This document shows, piece after piece, positions 47,268 to 56,518 of a DNA stretch of 64,000 bases. Source of the stretch: Belliella alkalica. Lineage in GTDB: Bacteria; Bacteroidota; Bacteroidia; Cytophagales; Cyclobacteriaceae. The notes under the pieces are model-generated. The model was not told the origin of the DNA, made no database searches, and saw only the letters and a program-made list of their open reading frames with translations. How positions within the stretch are numbered: the stretch's first letter is position 1; each line of letters opens with the position of its first letter. The translations under genes and the position numbers were made by a program. Location of the stretch: assembly GCF_022549785.1 (NCBI RefSeq), contig NZ_JAKZGO010000001.1, positions 518,101 to 582,100 on the forward strand. The letters run 5' to 3'.

Positions 47268-49679
47268 ATGAAGCTAAAGTTACCTAATGCCTTTTTGATA
47301 TTGATCCTATTTTTATCTTCCTTTAGTCTAAAAACCCAAGCTCAAAAAGTTTTTGATGACGATAATTTTTTGAAACCGGTCTCTGTGTTTGAATTTTCTG
47401 AAATCACTAATGTAGGTGATGAAGCTTATTCTATAGAAGATATCATCAAATCCTCACCAAAACTAGACTTTGAAAAAATTGAAGGTAAAAACACAAATCT
47501 TGGCTTTACAAAAGATAATTATTGGTTGAAATTTTCAATCAAAAACAGCTCTAATTCTAATCTGAGTCTATTTTTTGAAACAGGAAGACCAATTACAGAT
47601 ATTGTAGAACTATATCAACTAGCTGAAAACAATCAGATTTCTTTTCAAAGAAGTGGTGATTTGGTTCCGTTCATTGAACGACCTTTAAATCATAGAAAAA
47701 TAATATTCCCCATTGATCTTCCTGCCAATTCCACCCAACAATTCTACATACAATATCAAAGTGATGGAGAAGTTATCAACTTACCTTTAAACTTTCACAG
47801 TTCAAATTCTCTAATTTTACAGTCATATTTAGACCAATTTATCTTTGGAATATTCTACGGAATTTTATTTTTGGCAGGAGCAATTTATCTTTTTTTCTAT
47901 TTTGGCATAAAAGAGAAAAGTTTCCTTCTTTATTCTGCATATGTGCTATCGATTGCACTCCTTCATTTTTCTTTAGATGGATACTTTATTCAATACATTG
48001 CACCCAATGCAGGCTGGATTTCAAGAAATAGCATATTGCTTGCTGCAGCTCTATCTACTTTGGCTTTTGGTAGGTATACTCAAGTCTATATGAATGTAAA
48101 ATCCTTCAATTTAAGTATTCACAAAGCATATAATGTATTACACCTAATTACATTCTTATTAATATTTGCAGTCATTGCATTTGATGAAATAAAGCATTTG
48201 TACTACCCTATTGTCAATATTCTTGGGATCATCTTATTGATTTTGATTGTAATAGCATTGTCAAATTCTTATATCAAAAAATCCGCGCCTGATGTATTTT
48301 TTAGCTTAGGTATTTTGGCGTTTTTTATAGGGTTTGTGTTTTTCATTCTGAATAATTTTAGTTTGGTTCCAAATTCGTTTTTCACAGAAAATTCTTCAAA
48401 ACTTGGAACTGGATTTGAAATGATTTTCCTTTCACTTTCAATGGCAAATAGAATTAGAAAGTTAAAATCAGAAAAAGAAGAAATGCAAAGCACAGCTCTT
48501 GTGCGCTCACAAGAATCAAATGATATCAAATCATTTTTCCTATCAAATATCAGCCATGAACTACGAACTCCTTTAAACGCTGTAATCGGATTATCTAAAT
48601 CAATTCAAGCATATACAAATGATGAAAAGATAACCAATGATTTGGAGGTTATTCAGTATTCATCACTTGGCTTGTTATCAGCCATTGATGACATTCTTGA
48701 TTATTCAAAAATTGAAAAAAGAGAACTTAAATTGGAAGAAAAACAATTTGAATTACCGAAACTGATTCAAGAACTAAGAGTGTCAACAGAGAATCAAGCA
48801 AAAGGAAAGAACTTAAACTTTATTTATGAAGAAATCAATCAAGTGCCAAAACTGGTCCTTGGAGATAAAAATAGGTTGAGACAGATTCTTGCTAATCTAC
48901 TAAACAACGCTGTAAAATTCACAAATTTGGGTGAGGTCAAACTTAGCATAAAATCAGAAATTTTAAATAACAAAAAGTTTATGCTCAGCATCAATGTTTC
49001 AGACACTGGTGTGGGAATTAATACAAACAAGCTGGACAGAATATTTGAATCATTTATTCAAGAACAAATCGACGATAAACGGAAGTTTGGAGGTTTTGGA
49101 TTGGGATTGTGTATCGTAAAAGCACTAGTAGAATTGAACAAAGGGCAAATCGAAATATCCAGTAGGCCAGGATTAGGAACTGAAGTTCAAGTCAAAATAG
49201 AAGTGAAATTGCCGCAGATAAATTCATATGAAATAGACAAGCTTACACATCAAAGCGGCACTTATGACCTTGGAGGAAAAATTATCTTGATTGTGGAAGA
49301 TAACCCAGTCAATCAACTTGTAATGAAGTCTATCTTAAAAAAATGGGCGAATACTAAATTCATCATTGCAAATCATGGATTAGAAGCTGTAGAAATACTA
49401 AATAAAGAAAAAATCGATTTGATCCTTATGGATTTGCAGATGCCTGAAATGGATGGATATGAAGCAACTACAGCGATCAGAAACGGTGTATGTGGAGAAG
49501 ATAATAAGAACATCCCAATTATAGCTGTCACTGCCGATGCAACCGAAAAAGCCAAAAATCGAGTAATTGAAGTAGGAATGGATGATTATTTGACCAAGCC
49601 AATAGATTCTGAAGATCTTTATAGTAAAATCAAAAAATGCTTTTACTTGCAAAATGTTGATTTGTCAGATGTCATATGA
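47268..49679 (+). CDS. 7TMR-DISM hybrid histidine kinase with C-terminal receiver
   Basis: An 803-residue inner-membrane hybrid kinase. A signal-like helix (about 5-25) precedes a periplasmic 7TMR-DISM extracellular domain (about 35-175, NYWLKFSIKNSSN), then seven transmembrane helices (about 188-385). HisKA has H430 in SNISHELRTPLN. The HATPase shows NLLNNAVKFT, DTGVGI and GFGLGLCIV. The receiver (about 675-800) has D722 in LILMDLQMPEMDG. DISM sensors often bind carbohydrates (family knowledge). ATG 47268 begins the signal helix and is preferred to an upstream ATG at 47187, which overlaps the preceding gene. The gene abuts the RES remnant directly. Confidence 0.88.
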   Translation: MKLKLPNAFLILILFLSSFSLKTQAQKVFDDDNFLKPVSVFEFSEITNVGDEAYSIEDIIKSSPKLDFEKIEGKNTNLGFTKDNYWLKFSIKNSSNSNLSLFFETGRPITDIVELYQLAENNQISFQRSGDLVPFIERPLNHRKIIFPIDLPANSTQQFYIQYQSDGEVINLPLNFHSSNSLILQSYLDQFIFGIFYGILFLAGAIYLFFYFGIKEKSFLLYSAYVLSIALLHFSLDGYFIQYIAPNAGWISRNSILLAAALSTLAFGRYTQVYMNVKSFNLSIHKAYNVLHLITFLLIFAVIAFDEIKHLYYPIVNILGIILLILIVIALSNSYIKKSAPDVFFSLGILAFFIGFVFFILNNFSLVPNSFFTENSSKLGTGFEMIFLSLSMANRIRKLKSEKEEMQSTALVRSQESNDIKSFFLSNISHELRTPLNAVIGLSKSIQAYTNDEKITNDLEVIQYSSLGLLSAIDDILDYSKIEKRELKLEEKQFELPKLIQELRVSTENQAKGKNLNFIYEEINQVPKLVLGDKNRLRQILANLLNNAVKFTNLGEVKLSIKSEILNNKKFMLSINVSDTGVGINTNKLDRIFESFIQEQIDDKRKFGGFGLGLCIVKALVELNKGQIEISSRPGLGTEVQVKIEVKLPQINSYEIDKLTHQSGTYDLGGKIILIVEDNPVNQLVMKSILKKWANTKFIIANHGLEAVEILNKEKIDLILMDLQMPEMDGYEATTAIRNGVCGEDNKNIPIIAVTADATEKAKNRVIEVGMDDYLTKPIDSEDLYSKIKKCFYLQNVDLSDVI

Positions 49680-49973
49680 TTGCAAAGGTACTCCTCAAAT
49701 GAATTTATTGACATTGGAAATTCCGGATCAGCATGTTCAAATCTTCCACTTCATGAACTTCCCGAAAATTGGTTCAAGTACCCCTACCCCAAATCATTGG
49801 CTAAAATCGCTGAAAAGTATTTTCGAGAAGAAAACTATATAGCACTGAGGGTACACAGTGCTATCATACATTCAAATTACAATTTCTTGATCAATCCAAA
49901 CTCCAAGTATTTCAAGAAGGTGAAATTGCTATCAGCCGAGCCATTCATATTCGATCCAAGAGCATACCGTTGA
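49680..49973 (+). pseudogene. Truncated, frameshifted RES-domain toxin remnant
   Basis: The frame from about 49745 to the stop at 49973 encodes LPLHELPENWFKYPYPKS, LRVHSAIIHSNYNFLINP and PFIFDPRAYR, the C-terminal half of RES-domain toxins (NAD-degrading, usually partnered by Xre/MbcA antitoxins). The matching preceding strand, LLTLEIPD, is found in another frame (from 49699), so a frameshift lies near 49730-49745. The N-terminal half with the arginine and GGRWN region is absent. No antitoxin gene is adjacent. It begins right at the hybrid kinase stop, suggesting a deletion joint there. Confidence 0.65.
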
Positions 49974-49974
49974 A

Positions 49975-50634
49975 TTATCTAAATCTGAATTTCAAATATT
50001 TAATCTTCTCCCCTTTTTCGCTAAAGATCCCTTCATAGCGAGTTTTGATGCCATGATGTTCATCTTTGAATTCGGATTGGTAAAAATCATGGGTATGGGC
50101 TAATATTTCACAATCATCCCGATCTGATACCACTTCCAAGGTATAGTCAAACAAGCCTGTATTGTCGGTTTTAAAATTTACAATTCCTCCATTTTTGATC
50201 AGTGGCTTATACATATCCAAATACCTAGGACTTGTTAGCCTTCTTTTTTCATCTCCATCTCGAGGAAATGGATCAGGAAATGTAATCCAAAGCTCAGAGA
50301 TTTCCCCCTCTTCAAAAAAATCTTCCAGCAATTGAATCTGGGTTCTAAGGAATGAAACATTTTCCAAACCTTCAGCAATTGCGATTTTACTCCCTTTCCA
50401 AATTCTGGATCCTTTGATGTCAACACCAATAAAATTCTGTTCAGGATATTTTCTAGCTAATCCTACAGTAAACTCTCCCCTTCCACATGCTAGCTCGACT
50501 ACCAGAGGTTGTGAGTTCTCAAATTGAAGCTTATTCCAATTCCCTTTTACACTTTTAAAAATCTCCTTACCATCTTGGACAACATTTCTGTTCTCTTCGT
50601 TCTCCTTAAATCTTTGTAGCTTGTTCCTACCCAT
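49975..50634 (-). CDS. trmB: tRNA (guanine-N7)-methyltransferase
   Basis: A 219-residue TrmB enzyme that makes m7G46 in tRNA variable loops using S-adenosylmethionine. VELACGRGEFTVGLA is the SAM loop and FIGVDIKGSRIWKGS follows. WITFPDPFPRDGDEKRRLTSP is the catalytic and tRNA-binding segment, where many bacteria have PDPWPKKRHxKRR. It is the last gene of the minus-strand run from holA. It starts 2 bp after the folC stop and ends one base from the RES remnant. Confidence 0.93.
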   Translation of the reverse strand: MGRNKLQRFKENEENRNVVQDGKEIFKSVKGNWNKLQFENSQPLVVELACGRGEFTVGLARKYPEQNFIGVDIKGSRIWKGSKIAIAEGLENVSFLRTQIQLLEDFFEEGEISELWITFPDPFPRDGDEKRRLTSPRYLDMYKPLIKNGGIVNFKTDNTGLFDYTLEVVSDRDDCEILAHTHDFYQSEFKDEHHGIKTRYEGIFSEKGEKIKYLKFRFR

Positions 50635-50636
50635 CT

Positions 50637-51929
50637 TTATAACTCATTAATTTCAGCGACCACAAAGGTACTACCTCCAACAAATATTAAATCATCTTTT
50701 CCTGCCTTTTTCTTAGCCAAAGAAATAGCATCATTCACATCTTCCACTACCTCTCCATTCAGACCTTCTGAAATAGCGCTGCTAAAAAGGTCACTAGCTT
50801 TCATAGCCCTTGGAATATTTGCTTGTACAAAATAGTAATATGCATGCTTAGGAAGCACGGACAATACTTTTGAAACATCTTTGTCATTGACCATTCCGAT
50901 GACCATAAACAACTTGTTGTATTTAACTTGATTGATCTGATCAACGATGTACTTTACACCTTCTTCATTGTGTCCTGTGTCACAAATGACTTTTGGCTCA
51001 TCGGAAATTGTCTGCCATCTCCCTTTTAGTTCGGTGTTTTTGACAATGTGTGAAATTCCTCTTTCAATATCCGAAAAGTGGATATGGTACCCTTTTGCAA
51101 TAAGCACATCGATGGTTTTCAAAATGCCACCAAGGTTTTTTTGCTGGTAATTCCCCATCAAATCAATATTCAACCTAAAGGTATCAGAATCTTTTCCCAC
51201 TCGATAAACCGTTTCCTGCGAATCTGGGGTAACTCCGATTTTTTCTATACAGTAGGTGTCTTCAGCAAAGTATATTTCAGAATTATTTTCCTTGGCTTTA
51301 ATTTCGAATACCGCAGTTGTTTCCGATTGCCTCTGACTGATGACTACAGGAACATTCTTTTTGATGATTCCGGCTTTTTCTCCCGCTATAGCCTCTAGCG
51401 TATTACCCAAAAACTGAACATGGTCAAAGCCTATATTTGTAATTACAGAGACTTCTGGAACTATCACATTTGTACTATCAAATCTCCCTCCCATACCAAC
51501 TTCAATTACTGCGATATCCACCTCTTCTTTAGCAAAATGCCAAAAAGCCATGCCCACAGTCATTTCAAAAAAACTTGGCTTCAATTCATCTAAAAAGGGC
51601 TTATTTTGATTTATAAAATCTACGACCAATCCTTCAGAAATGTCTTTTCCGTTGATTTTTATTCTTTCAGTAAATGATTTGAGATGTGGAGAGGTGTACA
51701 ATCCTACTTTATACCCTGCTTCCATCAAAATCGAGCAAAGGGAATGAGATGTACTCCCTTTCCCATTGGTACCAGCCACATGGATACTCTTGAATTTGGA
51801 TTCAGGATTACCGAGGTGATTACAAAGGGAAATAGTATTGCTAAGGTCTTTTTTGAATGCTGCTGCCCCAATTCTTTGGAACATTGGTAGTGCATTGAAC
51901 ATGTAGTCCAATGTTTGCGAATAATTCAT
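50637..51929 (-). CDS. folC: Bifunctional folylpolyglutamate/dihydrofolate synthase
   Basis: A 430-residue Mur-ligase-type enzyme that adds glutamate to dihydropteroate and to folates. The P-loop GTNGKGST lies at 53-60, followed by YTSPHLKSFTERI. FEMTVGMAFWHFA and EVGMGGRFDSTN carry conserved acidic residues. CDTGHNEEGV marks the C-terminal domain. ATG 51929 is preferred to the TTG two codons upstream. It follows tonB by 8 bp in the same transcript. Confidence 0.93.
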   Translation of the reverse strand: MNYSQTLDYMFNALPMFQRIGAAAFKKDLSNTISLCNHLGNPESKFKSIHVAGTNGKGSTSHSLCSILMEAGYKVGLYTSPHLKSFTERIKINGKDISEGLVVDFINQNKPFLDELKPSFFEMTVGMAFWHFAKEEVDIAVIEVGMGGRFDSTNVIVPEVSVITNIGFDHVQFLGNTLEAIAGEKAGIIKKNVPVVISQRQSETTAVFEIKAKENNSEIYFAEDTYCIEKIGVTPDSQETVYRVGKDSDTFRLNIDLMGNYQQKNLGGILKTIDVLIAKGYHIHFSDIERGISHIVKNTELKGRWQTISDEPKVICDTGHNEEGVKYIVDQINQVKYNKLFMVIGMVNDKDVSKVLSVLPKHAYYYFVQANIPRAMKASDLFSSAISEGLNGEVVEDVNDAISLAKKKAGKDDLIFVGGSTFVVAEINEL

Positions 51930-51937
51930 GCCCAAAA

Positions 51938-52891
51938 TTAATCTACTTTGATGATAAAAGTAATTTTCCCAGAAGAATAATCAGCAGTTCTATTACCACT
52001 CTGACGTTTGAAGGAAACTTGATTTACGACTGTTCTGTAATATGCCAATACCTCATTTGAAACATTATACTCTAATGGGATTGCTTGAACGATTTTCCCT
52101 GAATCATCTACTGTGATCTTAAAAACTATCCTTCCATTTCTGGAAGATACATTGTCACGAATATTTGGTTTTGATGCAAAATCCCATCCAGCAAGGTCTA
52201 AGTTGTATCCCGCACCTGGTCCAGCTACACCTGGTCCTGTACCAGAACCCATCAAAGACCGACCATCTACAGTACCAGTAGGTTTACCTTCATCACCAGC
52301 CTTTTCCGAAGAACCTTGGGCACTTCCTGTTGCTGCTTGAGTTCCTGTTCCTGAAGTACCTCCAGCACCCATCAAAGCCCTTTGATCAACTTTTGGTTGC
52401 TCCACAGCTTTTGGGGTAGTTTTTTCTGCCTCTGCTTTTGCTGGTTGGGTTACTGAAGTAGCTTCTTTTTTGACAGGAGTTGATTCTTTGGTGACGGGAG
52501 TAGTTTTCTCAGCACCTTTTAGAGGACTTGCAGTTTTTGATTTAGCTTCAAGTGTCGATTTCGAAGGTGTAGATGGCTTAGCAGCTTGAGAAGGCTGTGC
52601 AACTGGTGTAGCACGTTCTGTTGGAGTTGTAGATACTTCTCCCGGCGCAGGTGGTGTTGTCACTTCAGATTTGACATCATTAGGCTGAGAGAGGGTTTGA
52701 GTATTTCCACTTCCAAAGTCAGAAAAACCCAGATTCAACTCCAAACCATATTGAGGCAAAGGTGGTATAGGTTGTCTCCAAACTACCATAAAATAAATGA
52801 ATAGCAATACCAGCACGTTTACAACGATGGTAATGATCCAAGCTTTGCGCTTGCTATCTGCTTCTTCTTTATTTTCTTCCCAAACTTGCAT
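51938..52891 (-). CDS. tonB: TonB-like energy transducer
   Basis: A 317-residue envelope protein: cytosolic basic N-terminus, transmembrane helix (about 17-38), then a Pro/Thr/Ala/Lys-rich periplasmic spacer and a C-terminal TonB-like domain (about 225-317, GRIVFKITVDDSGKIV). Two short motifs in the spacer repeat: VDQRALMGAG and VDGRSLMGSG. The neighbouring exbD and exbB make a complete proton-driven transducer. A TolA-like role is possible because the group sits with a SPOR protein. It starts 2 bp after exbD ends. Confidence 0.85.
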   Translation of the reverse strand: MQVWEENKEEADSKRKAWIITIVVNVLVLLFIYFMVVWRQPIPPLPQYGLELNLGFSDFGSGNTQTLSQPNDVKSEVTTPPAPGEVSTTPTERATPVAQPSQAAKPSTPSKSTLEAKSKTASPLKGAEKTTPVTKESTPVKKEATSVTQPAKAEAEKTTPKAVEQPKVDQRALMGAGGTSGTGTQAATGSAQGSSEKAGDEGKPTGTVDGRSLMGSGTGPGVAGPGAGYNLDLAGWDFASKPNIRDNVSSRNGRIVFKITVDDSGKIVQAIPLEYNVSNEVLAYYRTVVNQVSFKRQSGNRTADYSSGKITFIIKVD

Positions 52892-52893
52892 TT

Positions 52894-53286
52894 CTATTTG
52901 TATGGTTTAGTGGCTATGGAAACATTCGCTTCTAGGCCGGCAGCAATCCCTCCTATTTCTACCAAATATTCTACGGGTACTTCCTTATCTATATGTAGAA
53001 CGACCTGACCTTTCTTTTCTTTCAATAAATTAGTCAATTCGCCTTTGATAGCTTCTCTATCTACTACTTTATCATTAACGGAAAACCGAAGGTCTTTGGT
53101 TATGGTAACGGTAACTTCCTGCATTACAATATCCGAAGCTTCACTGGAAGGCAGATTTACAGGCAAACCTGATGGTGTAATAAACGATGAAGTCAACATA
53201 AAGAAAATCAATAACAAGAATATAATGTCTGTCATTGAAGACATGCTAAATGCTGATTCTACCTTGTGTTTGGATTGTAGTGCCAT
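52894..53286 (-). CDS. exbD: ExbD/TolR family biopolymer transporter
   Basis: A 130-residue protein with one N-terminal transmembrane helix (about 19-37, MTDIIFLLLIFFML). It contains D20, the conserved proton-path aspartate (E. coli ExbD D25), and a periplasmic domain. With the ExbB-type protein upstream (2-bp gap) it forms the proton channel that energises the TonB-like protein downstream. Confidence 0.92.
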   Translation of the reverse strand: MALQSKHKVESAFSMSSMTDIIFLLLIFFMLTSSFITPSGLPVNLPSSEASDIVMQEVTVTITKDLRFSVNDKVVDREAIKGELTNLLKEKKGQVVLHIDKEVPVEYLVEIGGIAAGLEANVSIATKPYK

Positions 53287-53288
53287 CC

Positions 53289-53981
53289 TTATTTATCTTG
53301 TAAAATATCCATAAACTCAATGGACGTGTATTCCATGTTGTGAACTAGCTTTGATACTCGGGAAACAAGGAAATTGTAGCCCAAATAGGCGATGATTCCT
53401 ACAACCAATCCTGCTGCAGTGGTAATCATCGCTTCGTAGATACCTGTAGAAAGTAATTTTGGGGATACCATTCCTTCTTCTTGCGCTACCCCAATAAATG
53501 CTCTAATCATACCTGCAACAGTTCCCAAGAACCCAATCATAGGTGCTGCTCCTGAAACAGTTGCTAGAAGGTTGAGGTTTTTCTCAAGTTTGTAAATTTC
53601 GATTTTCCCTACATTCTCTATAGCCACTTCAATGTTTTTCAAAGGACTACCGATTCTTTCCAAACCTTTTGCAATCATATTTGCAACAGGGCTAGTTTCG
53701 CCTTGGCAAAGAATCTTAGCTTTTTCAACTTGTCCACCTTGGACTAGGATTTTGATTTGATCCATCAGATGTTTTGGGGATTTCTCAGCTTTCCTGAGCG
53801 TAATGATCCGCTCGACAAAGATGAAAATAGCCAAAACAAACAAAGCATAAAGCGGAATCATCATGTAGCCGCCTTTGATCAATAAATCTAGAAGACCAAT
53901 GTCTCCATTTCCGGCATCCATAATTGCCAGACTATCTACCATCATGTTGTTGTCAGTAGAAAGTGTTTGTAGTAGAATCAT
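53289..53981 (-). CDS. exbB: MotA/TolQ/ExbB family proton channel subunit
   Basis: A 230-residue inner-membrane protein with three helices at about 37-58, 140-165 and 180-205. The second and third carry the family pattern SGAAPMIGFLGTVAGMI and AMITTAAGLVVGIIAYL. It couples the proton gradient to TonB through ExbD. It starts 1 bp after the SPOR gene ends. No TonB-box partner is co-transcribed except the barrel protein at 54828. Confidence 0.92.
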   Translation of the reverse strand: MILLQTLSTDNNMMVDSLAIMDAGNGDIGLLDLLIKGGYMMIPLYALFVLAIFIFVERIITLRKAEKSPKHLMDQIKILVQGGQVEKAKILCQGETSPVANMIAKGLERIGSPLKNIEVAIENVGKIEIYKLEKNLNLLATVSGAAPMIGFLGTVAGMIRAFIGVAQEEGMVSPKLLSTGIYEAMITTAAGLVVGIIAYLGYNFLVSRVSKLVHNMEYTSIEFMDILQDK

Positions 53982-53982
53982 A

Positions 53983-54735
53983 TTAATATTTCAAAATCCA
54001 AATTGCATCTCCAAATTCACCTTTTGCTTTTTCCCAAGCTTCAGTGGCCGTTTCTATATTGTCAAACTTACCAACGGCAATACGGTAATTTTTGATATCT
54101 CCATAAGGAAAAATGATCCATGTATCATGACCTTTCTCCAAATATTGCTGAACTTCTTGTCTTGCATATCTCTCAGCGACCACACTTCCCACTACAATAA
54201 AATATCTTGGACTTGCTTCCCTACTATTGATTATTGTCAATTCAGGTTCTGTAGTTGCTGCGATTATTTCTTCTTCTTCAACTTCAGCAGTCTCTTCTTC
54301 TACATTATCCTCTGTATCTATTTCTGCTGTAACTAAGCTTGAAACTTCTTCTGGCTCTTGGTTTGCTTCTATTGATTCAGAAACTTTACCTTGATCTGAA
54401 TTTGGGACGTAGTACAAGAAATAAGCCATACTTCCCAAAACTACCAACATCAGCAAAACTAAACCAATTACCATCGGGGTCGTAGATTTTTTCTTCTCAA
54501 CGATCTTATGTTCGTTGATTTGTTTTTTCGCTTCAGGCTTTTGTTCAATAATTGTACTTTCAATTACTTTTGTTGGTATCTGTTGACTTTCAACCTCTTC
54601 TATTGATTCTATTTGTTGTTCTTGCCCAACTATTTCATCAATATTTTCACTTAAGTCATTGAGAGGCACTAATTCCACAAAAGGAAAACCATAGTCCTTA
54701 TCCTGATCATCTATGTTGTTTTTATTTTCCTTCAT
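53983..54735 (-). CDS. SPOR-domain inner-membrane protein
   Basis: A 250-residue bitopic protein. The cytosolic N-terminus (about 1-85) is acidic, a transmembrane helix follows (about 88-108), then a Glu-rich linker (about 115-165) and a C-terminal SPOR domain (about 173-250, RYFIVVGSVVAERYARQEVQQYL). SPOR domains bind denuded peptidoglycan at division sites. The tight link to exbB-exbD-tonB suggests the transducer acts near the septum or cell wall, as Tol-Pal does; this is inference. Confidence 0.85.
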   Translation of the reverse strand: MKENKNNIDDQDKDYGFPFVELVPLNDLSENIDEIVGQEQQIESIEEVESQQIPTKVIESTIIEQKPEAKKQINEHKIVEKKKSTTPMVIGLVLLMLVVLGSMAYFLYYVPNSDQGKVSESIEANQEPEEVSSLVTAEIDTEDNVEEETAEVEEEEIIAATTEPELTIINSREASPRYFIVVGSVVAERYARQEVQQYLEKGHDTWIIFPYGDIKNYRIAVGKFDNIETATEAWEKAKGEFGDAIWILKY

Positions 54736-54827
54736 TGTCTGTCAATTCTTTTCCTAATTCAATCTACGAAACTAAGACAAATGGATCAATTCACAAATTA
54801 TCGAATCCAAGGATTGTCTTAATGCAC

Positions 54828-56492
54828 TTAAAACTTAACTGTCAAGCCACCAATTCCTTGGATTCCTCTTACCGGGTAATTCAAGAATCTTTGATTTGAT
54901 TGATTGAGCAAGTTATTGCCTACTGCAAATACTGATATTTGATTGTTGATTTTATAGTCAAGTTTAAGGTTCAAGTCAAAGATCATAGGCAATGTTTCGC
55001 TCACATCCAAAGTAGGTTTATAAGCAACTATTCCCCCCATTGCATTAACATTGGCATTGATCAGGAATTTTTCGGTTGGTTTGAATGTGTTTCCCAGACT
55101 TAACTCCCACTCCGGTCTGTGAAATGCTGCATCTAGGTCATTGAGTGTATATTGATAGTAATTGACAGAGCCAGTCAATTTGTACCAATCCTGATATTCC
55201 CAACCAACGCTAGCTGTATAATTTATTACTCTCGTATCAGAATCATATACCATATTGAATCTCAAACTGTCGCTTGGAGAAGTAGTGAAAAAATGCATGT
55301 TTGCATACTTGCCTACATTCACCCCCGCTTCATATGTTAGTTCACCATTGATTGTCCCCTTTACTCCAGCACTTGCGACAAAATTCTGAATGGTATTCAG
55401 CAACTCGGCACTAGGCCCTAAAAAGGGATTTTCCATTACAAAATCATAATAGGTTTTTCTAATCACATCACCTTCAACTCCGGCATAAACACCAAAGGCT
55501 TCATCTAACATGTAGCTTCCTGAAATTGCCGGAAATATGTGGAAATCTGATTTTTTATTAGTCGTAATGTCATTTTCAAATACAATATTTGCACCTGCCA
55601 AAACACTCAAGCCCTGTCTTCTGTATTCCACATAAGGTTTGATCTTGAAATAATTTCTGTTGATATCTCCATAAAATTCATCTGAAGGAGTAGTCAATGA
55701 TAAATTTGCATCAACAGCCGTTCTGAGGTTTTCATTATACCAAAAATCCGCTCTCCCATTGATTCCAATTTCATTTTCAACAGCCATGAAACTATCATTA
55801 AAAAGCCTCACGTTTAGATTTGCATCATAATTCAAATCTGACATCTTTTCCAAATTCGAAATTCCTGCCTTTATTTTGAATGTATTGAAAATATTTTGGG
55901 TAGTAACAAATTCCTGCAAATTCACATTTTCTGGATCATATCCATAGAAATTGTACAAATCCCTATTGTAATCTACGTGGCCGTACAACTCAAAGTAATC
56001 TTTGAACAATGTCCCATCTACACCTACAGATGTATGGTTTTCTGCAGAGTTCCTTCCACCTATTGGACCTGTATAAAAACCTTCATGCTTAACTTTTGCA
56101 CCTATATTAAAATCTCCATCTTCCCATAGATTATATCTCGCTTCTACAATTGGGGAAGAATAGTTTCCATAACCAACTCTTACAAAACCTGGGAACAACT
56201 CTTCATTGCTTCTCGGAAATTGCTTGAGGGAAGCTTCTGGTGCTATCTCTAAAGGCGGTAAATTCAGAAAAAATGGTTTGACCAAATAGTTGAAATTTGC
56301 TGTGCTTTTAGGAGTTGGCAATACAGGAATTCTTTCGAAATTCCTCGGCTGAACAGGCACTGTCAAAACCCTATCCTTTCTTATCACAAATTCTTGATCC
56401 TGAACCTCACCTCTTTGCTGTGCAAAGCTTGGCAGAGTCAATCCGAAGAAAAATACAATAAGTATATATCTGAAAATCAAATTCTTATTCAT
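54828..56492 (-). CDS. Outer-membrane beta-barrel protein, TonB-receptor-like without plug
   Basis: A 554-residue exported protein with a signal peptide (about 1-25, SFAQ). An N-terminal extension of about 80 residues has no plug-domain motifs. Repeated amphipathic strands follow (for example FVRVGYGNYSSPIVEARYNLW, WYKLTGSVNYYQYTL) and end at LTVKF, the aromatic terminus typical of outer-membrane barrels. It resembles the barrel half of TonB-dependent receptors. It sits 92 bp upstream of the SPOR gene and 26 bp downstream of the TPR gene, so it is probably part of that envelope operon. The function is unknown. Confidence 0.75.
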   Translation of the reverse strand: MNKNLIFRYILIVFFFGLTLPSFAQQRGEVQDQEFVIRKDRVLTVPVQPRNFERIPVLPTPKSTANFNYLVKPFFLNLPPLEIAPEASLKQFPRSNEELFPGFVRVGYGNYSSPIVEARYNLWEDGDFNIGAKVKHEGFYTGPIGGRNSAENHTSVGVDGTLFKDYFELYGHVDYNRDLYNFYGYDPENVNLQEFVTTQNIFNTFKIKAGISNLEKMSDLNYDANLNVRLFNDSFMAVENEIGINGRADFWYNENLRTAVDANLSLTTPSDEFYGDINRNYFKIKPYVEYRRQGLSVLAGANIVFENDITTNKKSDFHIFPAISGSYMLDEAFGVYAGVEGDVIRKTYYDFVMENPFLGPSAELLNTIQNFVASAGVKGTINGELTYEAGVNVGKYANMHFFTTSPSDSLRFNMVYDSDTRVINYTASVGWEYQDWYKLTGSVNYYQYTLNDLDAAFHRPEWELSLGNTFKPTEKFLINANVNAMGGIVAYKPTLDVSETLPMIFDLNLKLDYKINNQISVFAVGNNLLNQSNQRFLNYPVRGIQGIGGLTVKF

Positions 56493-56518
56493 AACTATTT
56501 AAATATAATTCTCGGATT

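Noticed and set aside
49654-49842. Separate small gene overlapping the end of the hybrid kinase
   Set aside because: Only its LLTLEIPD segment is meaningful, as part of the frameshifted RES remnant; the rest is an out-of-frame shadow.
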